From positions 78,701-142,700 of the forward strand of contig CAKZVC010000012.1 in the NCBI GenBank assembly GCA_937922235.1: 64,000 nt of DNA, written 5' to 3'. Source of the stretch: an uncultured Acidimicrobiales bacterium (GTDB lineage Bacteria > Actinomycetota > Acidimicrobiia > Acidimicrobiales > SHLQ01). The position numbers and the translations under genes are program-made. The notes beneath the pieces are model-generated. The model was not told where the DNA came from, ran no database searches, and saw only the letters and a program-made list of their open reading frames with translations. Below are positions 33,760-40,761 of this stretch, one piece after another; position 1 is the stretch's first letter, and every line of letters begins with the position of its first letter.

Positions 33760-34923
33760 TCAACGGACTGCCCGCAACACGACGAACTTCTTGTTCGCTG
33801 CCAGTACTTCGGCTGACCCGAAGATCTTCGCAAGCTTTGCGTGATATCCGAGGTGCCGGTTACCTACGACGATCAGCGAGGACCCACCGCGAAGGACTTT
33901 GTGGGCATCGGTGAACATCGACCAGGCGGTGTGATCACCAACGACACGGTCATCGTGGAATGGCGGGTTGACCACGATCAAGTCAACCGAACGGGCCCCC
34001 AGCGATTCGATCATCCGGTGCTGATGATGGACGGTAAGCCTGGCTCGTTCATCGACCGTGCTTGCCTCCCACGAGGCCCGAGTTGCCTCGATCGCGAGCG
34101 CCGAGTCGTCGATCGCCTCGATCGACACCATTCGCCCCGAAGCAACGAGGTCCTGAGCGAGCCGCAGCCCGATCACGCCGTTCCCGCAGCCGAGGTCGAC
34201 TGCACGAACGTTCCCGCTGACGTCGTGTGGCAACATCGCAGCGAAATCCGTGACGGTGTCGAGCAACATCGCCGTCCCCGAGTCCAGTCCCGAGGGCGAG
34301 AAACCACCGCCGTGGTTCAGCAACGTGTGCCCACGAGCAGACCACGCCTGAGGCCAGGTCTTCTCCCCCACCTCGAGCTCCTCGTCCACAATCACGTGGA
34401 GCAACCGTGCCTTCTTCTTTGCTAGCGACGCCGTCGCAGGCCCAACGAGCGTCTCAAGAGACTCGGTCGCTGAACGGTGGAGATGCTTCACCATGGCAGC
34501 ACCGACGACCCTGGTCTCGGCATGCAGAAGCGGGCGGAGCCGGTACAGCAAGTCGTCGAGGTGGGCGGTGGCCTTAGGGATCTTGATCACGACCAGGTCG
34601 AACGATTCAGCTGTCGCCGGTTCGGCGTCGAGGTCGAGCATCGAATACACGTCGATTGGCTCGAGTTCGTTCGCGGCAAGGTTTTGCGCTGTGGCCGCAC
34701 GCCCGGCGGACGATTCGTTGATAACGACCAGGTTGAACGAACGGAGCGAGCACGTCAGCGCACCGAATGCATCGTTCACCAGCAATACTCGAGCCCCAGC
34801 AGCTAGCGGCACCTCATCGAGATGAGAGAGCACCAACTCGTCGGCCGCATCCCAAGCTCGAAGTGGCTGCTTGGGCTGTTCGGGAACCCGACGCAACATG
34901 AGGGCGCCCAAGCGTTCGTTCAT
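33760..34923 (-). CDS. RlmG/RsmC-like rRNA guanine-N2 methyltransferase
   Basis: This 387-aa protein has two tandem Rossmann-like domains, as in RlmG and RsmC. The N-terminal one is degenerate (VLLVNDAFGALTCSL). The C-terminal one is catalytic, with AVDLGCGNGVIGLRLA as motif I and the N2-guanine signature VVNPPFHDD. HTLLNHGGGFSPSGLDSGTAMLLD links them. RlmG modifies 23S rRNA G1835; the choice between RlmG and RsmC is not certain. ATG 34923 is preferred because TACACT lies exactly 6 nt upstream. Confidence 0.87.
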   Translation of the reverse strand: MNERLGALMLRRVPEQPKQPLRAWDAADELVLSHLDEVPLAAGARVLLVNDAFGALTCSLRSFNLVVINESSAGRAATAQNLAANELEPIDVYSMLDLDAEPATAESFDLVVIKIPKATAHLDDLLYRLRPLLHAETRVVGAAMVKHLHRSATESLETLVGPATASLAKKKARLLHVIVDEELEVGEKTWPQAWSARGHTLLNHGGGFSPSGLDSGTAMLLDTVTDFAAMLPHDVSGNVRAVDLGCGNGVIGLRLAQDLVASGRMVSIEAIDDSALAIEATRASWEASTVDERARLTVHHQHRMIESLGARSVDLIVVNPPFHDDRVVGDHTAWSMFTDAHKVLRGGSSLIVVGNRHLGYHAKLAKIFGSAEVLAANKKFVVLRAVR

Positions 34924-34929
34924 CGCGGC

Positions 34930-34935
34930 AGTGTA
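34930..34935 (-). promoter_or_regulatory. -10 box TACACT, leaderless RlmG-like gene
   Basis: TACACT on the minus strand is followed by 6 nt and the ATG at 34923. Confidence 0.55.
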
Positions 34936-34974
34936 CCCAGGCACGTGTCACGCTCGCTGCGAGGCGGGCACCGG

Positions 34975-34980
34975 TAGCCT
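34975..34980 (+). promoter_or_regulatory. -10 box TAGCCT, leaderless EamA gene
   Basis: TAGCCT is followed by 6 nt and ATG 34987. Confidence 0.5.
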
Positions 34981-34986
34981 TCGCTG

Positions 34987-35919
34987 ATGTCACCTGATCA
35001 GACGGCGAAAAGCCCATGGGGAAAACCCGCCGTCGTCACCACGATCCTCTTCTGGTCGATCGGCAATTTGATCGTTCGTGGCACCGAGTTGACGGGGCCG
35101 CAGGTGGCCTTCTGGCGCTATCTCTTCGCCGCCACCCTGTATGCGATTGGGCATTCGATCTTCGTTGGACCGTTGCGCTGGAAAGACTTCAAGGTTGCGG
35201 CACCGATGGGCATGGTGCTTGCGCTCGAGATCGCGCTCTTCTTCGTTGCGATCAAAACCACCACCGTCGCGAACGTGACCGTGATCGGCTCGCTCACCCC
35301 CCTCTTGCTCTTCGGTGTCGCTGCGCGTCGATTCGGTGAGCGGGTCTCACCGCAGGTCGTCGCGGCCACGCTGCTCGCCCTTGTCGGTGTCGCCGCGGTT
35401 GTCTTCGGATCAACATCAGCTGCGGGCTGGAACCCGGTGGGAGATGCGCTCGCCGTCGGAGCGCTGATCTTCTTTGCGGCATACTTCGCGCTTGGCAAAG
35501 TCGCCCGAGAGACCCTGTCGGGCATCACCCTGCAGACGCACTCGCTCATCTCGGGCGTTCCGGTTCTCGGAGCGGTTCTCCTTTTCGACAGCCGCGGTTT
35601 GCCCGTGCCCGCGAACGATCAGTGGTGGTACGTATTCGGACTCATCGCCTTCCCCAGTACGGGTCACTTTCTCGTGAACTGGGCCCACAACCACGTATCG
35701 CTCACCTTGGTGTCGTTGATGACACTTGGGGTGCCGGTGCTATCAGTGCTCGGCGCAGCAATCTTGTTCGACGAACCGCTGGTGATGCTGCAGATCCTTG
35801 GCATCGCTGTAGTGCTCGTCGTCCTCAGCTTTGCGATCGTCGAGACATCACGGCTCGACCGTTCGGAAAGCGCCGACGACGAACCAGTTGTCGCTGGGGC
35901 TACCGAGTTGGAGGCGTAG
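34987..35919 (+). CDS. EamA/DMT family transporter
   Basis: The 310-aa protein has ten predicted membrane helices in two EamA repeats. [23 protein letters not shown] is the first-repeat signature and [22 protein letters not shown] the helix 3-4 end. The second repeat ends with [23 protein letters not shown]. Family members export small metabolites or amino acids; the substrate is unknown. TAGCCT lies exactly 6 nt before the ATG. The C-terminus overlaps the convergent AAA gene by 20 nt. Confidence 0.88.
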   Translation: MSPDQTAKSPWGKPAVVTTILFWSIGNLIVRGTELTGPQVAFWRYLFAATLYAIGHSIFVGPLRWKDFKVAAPMGMVLALEIALFFVAIKTTTVANVTVIGSLTPLLLFGVAARRFGERVSPQVVAATLLALVGVAAVVFGSTSAAGWNPVGDALAVGALIFFAAYFALGKVARETLSGITLQTHSLISGVPVLGAVLLFDSRGLPVPANDQWWYVFGLIAFPSTGHFLVNWAHNHVSLTLVSLMTLGVPVLSVLGAAILFDEPLVMLQILGIAVVLVVLSFAIVETSRLDRSESADDEPVVAGATELEA

Positions 35920-36889
35920 CCGAAAGCAAGCGAGCAGCTTCAACGAAGTCGACCGCTTCGAGGCTGCTCACGGCAGCCTTATCGAGCCCACCGACGACAG
36001 CTGTTGGTCCGGCCAGACGTACGGCCTGCCGGTTGATCGCCTGCTCGAATAGGTTGCGAGCAAAGCGGGCGTTGCCAAACGCTTCGTTCCTCGTGGCTCG
36101 ACCAAGAATCTGTGTGAGGACGTCGTCGACCTCGTCACCGAGCTTGTAGTCGGCTTCGGCTGCCAGCTTCTTCGTGATGAGTACGAGCTCGTCTCCGGAG
36201 TAATCGGGAAACATGATCTCGCGTGCGAACCGTGAGCGCAGACCAGGGTTCGACTTCAAGAAGTCTTGCATGAGGCGCGGATAGCCAGCCACGATCACGA
36301 CAAGCCGGTCGCGGTGATCTTCCATGCGCTTGATCAGTGTCTCGATGGCCTCACGACCGAAGTCGTTTCCGACGATGCCCTTGGGCGAAAGTGCGTAGGC
36401 CTCATCGATAAAGAGCACACCGTCGAGCGCTCGCTTGACCGCCTTGTTCGTCTTGTTCGCGGTGTGGCCCACGTACTGGCCGACGAGCCCGGCCCGATCG
36501 ACCTCGATGAGGTGGCCCTTTTTCAGCAAGCCAAGGGCTCCGTACATTTCGCCAAGCAAGCGGGCCACGGTGGTCTTGCCGGTACCAGGGTTGCCGAGAA
36601 ACACCAGATGCTGACTCGTCGGCACCTCGGCAAGGCCGTGATCTTGGCGCCGCGCCTGAATCTGCAGAAAGGCGATCTGGGTGCGCACCTGCTCTTTGAC
36701 CGAATCGAGCCCGACAAGCGCATCGAGGTCGGCTTGGATCTCTTCGAGCGAACGGGTTCCACCGGTGAGTGCTTGGGTGGGGACGCCGAGGTTCCCGAGG
36801 CGCTCATCGAGCCCTCGATCGACAGCGGTTTGACGCGCTGTTTCGCCGGCCTTCCTCAGCCGTTCCTTGAATTTGTCACCACGAGACAC
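35900..36889 (-). CDS. CbxX/CfxQ-type AAA+ ATPase
   Basis: This 329-aa protein has an N-terminal linker (about residues 1-50) and one AAA+ domain. [13 protein letters not shown] starts it, Walker A is [17 protein letters not shown] (about 92-108), GQYVGHTA follows, Walker B is [11 protein letters not shown], sensor 1 is VIVAGYP and the arginine finger is [13 protein letters not shown]. CbxX proteins act as rubisco activases, and relatives accompany type VII secretion; neither partner is nearby, so the role is open. The start is GTG at 36889, 6 nt after TAGCGT. Confidence 0.88.
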   Translation of the reverse strand: MSRGDKFKERLRKAGETARQTAVDRGLDERLGNLGVPTQALTGGTRSLEEIQADLDALVGLDSVKEQVRTQIAFLQIQARRQDHGLAEVPTSQHLVFLGNPGTGKTTVARLLGEMYGALGLLKKGHLIEVDRAGLVGQYVGHTANKTNKAVKRALDGVLFIDEAYALSPKGIVGNDFGREAIETLIKRMEDHRDRLVVIVAGYPRLMQDFLKSNPGLRSRFAREIMFPDYSGDELVLITKKLAAEADYKLGDEVDDVLTQILGRATRNEAFGNARFARNLFEQAINRQAVRLAGPTAVVGGLDKAAVSSLEAVDFVEAARLLSATPPTR

Positions 36890-36895
36890 AACGCA

Positions 36896-36901
36896 ACGCT
36901 A
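36896..36901 (-). promoter_or_regulatory. -10 box TAGCGT, leaderless AAA+ gene
   Basis: TAGCGT on the minus strand is followed by 6 nt and the GTG at 36889. Confidence 0.5.
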
Positions 36902-37056
36902 GCGCTGGCTCGGCCTTAGCAGCGCCATTGACTCAGCGGCCGCTACGTTCCGCTTTCGAGTTCGAAGCTGCGAAGCCGGTTCGAACGGACACGGCCTCCG
37001 GCCAACAGCCGAGCATCGAGGAGGCGCCAGCCGACGGATTGCGACAGCTGAATAGA

Positions 37057-37659
37057 TCAGTACCGGTCGTCCATGAGGACCCACATGGCAAGCATCGTGT
37101 CGTTGCCGGGCTCGATGCCATGTACGTCCATCGAACTATTCGACAGGACCTGGCCTTGGTCGACCTTTACGTACCGATCCGATCCGCCGAATCGCCATCG
37201 ACGGCTGCCATGCAAGACGAGGTAGATCTCAGCGGGGCGATGTTGATGTTCGGGGTAGGCAGCACCTGGGCCAAGAAGCATCATCCCGGCGCCGGCGAGA
37301 TCCATGTCGAGGCACTCGAAGAGGTCGACGAGCGCAACGTCATCGCCGTCGGGGTCCGTGCGAGTCGATGCTGCCCACGGAAGGCTCGGCGCTAAGGCGA
37401 CGAAATCGGAGATGAGGTTGGGGCTGGGTTCTAGCGGCGTGCTGTCGAGCAACGGTTCAAGGTGCCGTTGAGCGCCAAGGGGCCGTGCCAGTGGTTCGGG
37501 AGGTGGGTCGGCGGCGACGGCATAGGCCGATGCAGCGGCCGCAGCCCAGCTTCGGCGTTGCACCTGCGCCCCGTGGCCGCGCTCAGCCTCGGCTACGAGC
37601 GGAATGATGGCTCGGCGATACCAGGCCGCTAGCTCTTCCATCGACTCTTTTTGCCCCAT
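37057..37659 (-). CDS. DMSP lyase-like cupin (DddL/DddQ superfamily)
   Basis: The 200-aa protein ends in a single cupin domain (about residues 120-198). LLGPGAAYPEHQHRPAEIYL matches cupin motif 1 of the DMSP-lyase-like superfamily (HxHxxxExY metal ligands), and SSMDVHGIEPGNDTMLAMWVL supplies the second His. The NLISDFVALAPSLPW segment in front also fits DddQ. Active members cleave dimethylsulfoniopropionate to dimethyl sulfide and acrylate; many relatives are untested. AAGGGG 5 nt before the ATG supports the start. No acrylate-degrading genes adjoin. Confidence 0.68.
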   Translation of the reverse strand: MGQKESMEELAAWYRRAIIPLVAEAERGHGAQVQRRSWAAAAASAYAVAADPPPEPLARPLGAQRHLEPLLDSTPLEPSPNLISDFVALAPSLPWAASTRTDPDGDDVALVDLFECLDMDLAGAGMMLLGPGAAYPEHQHRPAEIYLVLHGSRRWRFGGSDRYVKVDQGQVLSNSSMDVHGIEPGNDTMLAMWVLMDDRY

Positions 37660-37689
37660 TGCTGCCCCTTCAAACGCTGGCCGTCATCG

Positions 37690-37695
37690 TACCCT
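37690..37695 (+). promoter_or_regulatory. -10 box TACCCT, leaderless di-heme lipoprotein gene
   Basis: TACCCT is followed by 6 nt and ATG 37702. Confidence 0.5.
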
Positions 37696-37701
37696 TGGGC
37701 T

Positions 37702-39162
37702 ATGCGTCGCTCATCGCTACCCTGTTCGGCCGTTCTCGCCTTGGGGCTGGCGATCGCCATCGCCGCATGCACCAGCAGCGACCCAGTATCGCTTCGCTCG
37801 ACCGACGAACCCTCGCCGTCGAGCACGACCGCTGTTTTGGACGAGCCAGCGAACTCGGACGACTCGATCGCTGACGATGGTGTGGTCGATGAGTCGCTTC
37901 TTCCCGTCGTGTTCGCCAACCCGGTCGAGGGCCTGACCGACGATGAACTTGCCGAGTTCATCACCGGCCAAGGCTTCTTCAACGAGGTCTGGACGCCCGT
38001 TGCAACGAACGGCCGCTCCGACAGCGATGGGCTTGGCCCGTTGTTCAACGCCGAATCGTGCGTGGCGTGCCACCCGGCCAATGGGCGGCGCCGTGTGCCT
38101 CCACAGGGCGAGCTCACCGGATCGGGCTTGGTTGTTCGACTTTCGATCCCCGGGCGAGACCCGATTACCGGCGGCCCCGTGCCGGAGCCGGCGTATGGCG
38201 ATCAGCTTCAAGACCGTGCAACCGGCGCCGTCGAACCCGAGGGGGCGGTGTTCACGAACTACATCGTCCAGTCAGACTTCTACGCCGACGGCACCCGCTA
38301 TGACATCTTGTGGCCGACGGTCAATATCCGCCGACGCAACCACGGCCCGTTGACCGAGGGGTTCCAAACGTCCGCCCGGATCGGTTCACAGATGATCGGA
38401 ATGGGGCTGCTCGAGCTCATCTCCCAAGAAGAGATACTGGCGCTGGCCGACCCGAGCGATGCGAACAACGACGGCATCAGCGGGCGTGCCAACGCCGTGT
38501 GGAACCCGCAGACAAGTCAGGTCGAGCTCGGACGGTTTGGTTGGAAGGCGAACGTCGTTGCGCTCGACCAACAGATTGCTCAGGCCTTCCACGGCGACCT
38601 TGGCGTGACGTCAACGCTCATTCCTTTCGAGAACTGCGCCCCGCAACAGACAGCATGCGATGACGCCCCATCTGGCGGGACCGCGGAAGTCTCCGACGAG
38701 AAGCTCCAGAACATCACCAACTATCTCCGCACACTCGGTGTTCCTCCGGCTCGGACGGCAGAGTCCGAGGCAGCCCAGCGCGGCGAACAACACTTCCGTG
38801 AGTTCGGGTGCACGAGCTGTCATGTCGAGAGCTTTACGACCGGGTCGAGCCCGATCGAAGCAATCTCCAACGTCGAGATCCGCCCGTACACCGACATGCT
38901 CCTGCACGACATGGGCTTCGATATGAGCGATAGCCGCCCGGACTTCGCCGCCTCCCCCATCGAGTGGCGCACCGCGCCGCTTTGGGGGCTCGGGCTGGTT
39001 CCCATCGACGGTGATCGAGGTCTCCTACACGACGGTCGAGCCCGCACGATCGAGGAAGCTGTCCTGTGGCATGGAGGCGAAGCACAACGCTCCCGAAATG
39101 CCTTCATCAACGCCGAGCTAGCGAAACGGCAAGAACTCCTAGCGTTCTTGGAAAGCCTCTAA
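37702..39162 (+). CDS. Di-heme oxidoreductase family lipoprotein (DUF1111)
   Basis: This 486-aa protein starts with a lipoprotein signal peptide (LALGLAIAIAACTSS, lipobox Cys near residue 23) and an acidic Ser/Thr linker. It has two c-type heme sites: SCVACH near residue 122 in the GLGPLFNAESCVACHPANG block, and GCTSCH near 372. These and RGLLHDGRARTIEEAVLWHGGEA near the C-terminus define the DUF1111 di-heme family, often called thiol oxidoreductase and related to MauG-type peroxidases. It would sit on the outer face of the membrane. The physiological partner is unknown. Confidence 0.88.
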   Translation: MRRSSLPCSAVLALGLAIAIAACTSSDPVSLRSTDEPSPSSTTAVLDEPANSDDSIADDGVVDESLLPVVFANPVEGLTDDELAEFITGQGFFNEVWTPVATNGRSDSDGLGPLFNAESCVACHPANGRRRVPPQGELTGSGLVVRLSIPGRDPITGGPVPEPAYGDQLQDRATGAVEPEGAVFTNYIVQSDFYADGTRYDILWPTVNIRRRNHGPLTEGFQTSARIGSQMIGMGLLELISQEEILALADPSDANNDGISGRANAVWNPQTSQVELGRFGWKANVVALDQQIAQAFHGDLGVTSTLIPFENCAPQQTACDDAPSGGTAEVSDEKLQNITNYLRTLGVPPARTAESEAAQRGEQHFREFGCTSCHVESFTTGSSPIEAISNVEIRPYTDMLLHDMGFDMSDSRPDFAASPIEWRTAPLWGLGLVPIDGDRGLLHDGRARTIEEAVLWHGGEAQRSRNAFINAELAKRQELLAFLESL

Positions 39163-39186
39163 GCCTCCACGGCTGAGTTACCCAGC

Positions 39187-39366
39187 GCGCGGCTTTCGGG
39201 GTCAGACCCTCCAGGTCATCGCGCGGCTTTCGGGGTCAGACCCTCCAAGTCATCGCGCGGCTTTCGGGGTCAGACCCTCCAGGTCATCGCGCGGCTTTCG
39301 GGGTCAGACCCTCCAGGTCATCGCGCGGCTTTCGGGGTCTGACCCTCCGGGTCATCGCGGAGTACG
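39187..39366. repeat. 34-bp tandem repeat, five copies
   Basis: Units start at 39187, 39221, 39255, 39289 and 39323, with a stub at 39357. Each holds GGGGTC-W-GACCCTC between GCGCGGCTTTC and GGTCATC. It is the same family as the repeat at 18791. It lies between convergent genes (stops at 39162 and 39391). There are no spacers, so it is not a CRISPR array. Confidence 0.9.
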
Positions 39367-39390
39367 GTCTGGACTCCCGGGCAAATACAG

Positions 39391-39960
39391 TTACGCAGCT
39401 GAAGCCATGTTGATGCGGGCGACAATGAGGTCGAACAGCACCAGGAGGGTTTCTTTGACCGATTCCCATTCACGAGCATCACAGTCGACGACCGGGATTC
39501 CATCAGGAAGCTGAAGTGCGTTGCGGATGTCGCTGATCTCGTGAGAGAGGCTGCCTTCGAACTTGTTGACAGCAACGACGAATGGGATGCCGCGCTTCTC
39601 GAAGTAGTCGATGGCGTAGAACGAATCGGCAAGACGGCGGGAGTCGAGCAGAACGATTGCGCCGAGAGAGCCTTGAGTGATGTCGTCCCACATGAAGCCG
39701 AAGCGGCTCTGACCTGGGGTGCCGAACAGGAACAGTACGAGCTGTTCGTCGATGGTCAGACGGCCGAAGTCCATAGCGACCGTGGTGGTCGTCTTGGTCT
39801 GAACTTTGGAGGTGTCGTCGATGCCGACGCTGGCTCCGGTGATGTTCGCTTCGGTTCGAAGCGGCTGAATCTCCGAGACGGCTCCGACGAAGGTTGTCTT
39901 GCCGACGCCGAAGCCTCCAGCGACAACAAACTTTGCTGATACTTGTGAGTTGGCTGTCAT
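39391..39960 (-). CDS. cvnD: Conservon small GTPase-like protein CvnD
   Basis: The 189-aa protein is an MglA/Ras-like ATP/GTP-binding protein of actinobacterial conservons. P-loop GGFGVGKTTF is at residues 15-24, switch II is LFGTPGQSRF and the base-recognition motif is VAVNKFE. In Streptomyces conservons CvnD is thought to switch in response to the CvnA kinase with help from CvnB and CvnC. It is the last gene of the cluster, 1 nt after the cvnC stop. Confidence 0.93.
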   Translation of the reverse strand: MTANSQVSAKFVVAGGFGVGKTTFVGAVSEIQPLRTEANITGASVGIDDTSKVQTKTTTTVAMDFGRLTIDEQLVLFLFGTPGQSRFGFMWDDITQGSLGAIVLLDSRRLADSFYAIDYFEKRGIPFVVAVNKFEGSLSHEISDIRNALQLPDGIPVVDCDAREWESVKETLLVLFDLIVARINMASAA

Positions 39961-39961
39961 A

Positions 39962-40327
39962 TCAGAGTTCCCGTACGCGTTGGATAATTCGAGTCATGAT
40001 GTTCAGTTCTGAGATATCGGACTGGTCTGCTGTCTGGTGTGCCGCTAGAACGCCCTCATCAATCATTTCTGCGATGAGGACCATCGTGGTTCCAATCGGC
40101 ATCTTTAGGTGAGACGAAAGCTCTGCGACAGAAATTGATTGTCCTGTCAGTTCAAGAATCTTTCGCTTCTCAAAGCGGACGAGGGTGTCTGTCTGCTGCG
40201 ATTCAACGAGCGTTTCGATGGAAACCGTTGCTGTAGGCGCGGTCTTTCCTGACGCGACGACGAAGGGCCGAACGTTCGGCTCGTCGTCTTCAAAGATGAT
40301 CCCATCATCCCAATCGCCACGTGACAT
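39962..40327 (-). CDS. cvnC: DUF742 protein CvnC
   Basis: This 121-aa protein has an acidic N-terminus (WDDGIIFEDDEPNVRPFVV) and the DUF742 winged-helix core: LVRFEKRKILELTGQSISVAELSSHLKMPIGTTMVLIAEMID, ending ELNIMTRIIQRVREL. The wHTH has no proven DNA target in this family; it is the standard third partner of conservons. It follows cvnB after 11 nt. Confidence 0.93.
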   Translation of the reverse strand: MSRGDWDDGIIFEDDEPNVRPFVVASGKTAPTATVSIETLVESQQTDTLVRFEKRKILELTGQSISVAELSSHLKMPIGTTMVLIAEMIDEGVLAAHQTADQSDISELNIMTRIIQRVREL

Positions 40328-40338
40328 TGCTGAATTCC

Positions 40339-40761
40339 CTACGACGCCAGAAGCGAGTTCTGAAGCTCGGCGATGAGCGCAGGCGACAGCACGCTGCCGG
40401 CACGCTCGGCGAAGACGGTCATTTCGTAGGCGACGTAGCCGAGGTCGGCATCCTTGCGAGCAATGACACCGAGAACAGCTCCATGGCTGACGTTGGAGAT
40501 CAGCAAGAAGCTGTTTCCCATCTCGATCATCACACGCTCGACAGAGCTCTCACCGAAGCAGTTTGCTGCACCGTGGATGAGGCTCGACAAGCCCGCCGTG
40601 ATTGCCGCAAACTGATCGGCGTTCGCCGTCGGTAGTGCGTTTGATGTCGCCAGCTTGATGCCGTCAGCCGATACCGCAAGTGCGTGGGTGACACCGCCGG
40701 TTGAGTCAACAAAGTTGTTCAGTAGCCAGGCAAATGTTTCGCCCGGGTTTTGTCCGCTCAT
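40339..40761 (-). CDS. cvnB: Roadblock/LC7 domain protein CvnB
   Basis: The 140-aa protein is a Roadblock/LC7 fold: FAWLLNNFVDSTGGVTHALAVSADGIKLATS followed by DQFAAITAGLSSLIHGAANCFG and MIEMGNSFLLISNVSHGAVLGVIA. Such proteins act as regulators (GAP-like) of MglA-type GTPases, here CvnD. Its ATG overlaps the cvnA stop by 4 nt. Confidence 0.94.
   Translation of the reverse strand: MSGQNPGETFAWLLNNFVDSTGGVTHALAVSADGIKLATSNALPTANADQFAAITAGLSSLIHGAANCFGESSVERVMIEMGNSFLLISNVSHGAVLGVIARKDADLGYVAYEMTVFAERAGSVLSPALIAELQNSLLAS

Noticed and set aside
39187..39366. CRISPR array
   Set aside because: The repeat is strictly tandem with a 34-bp period and no unique spacers; no cas genes are present.
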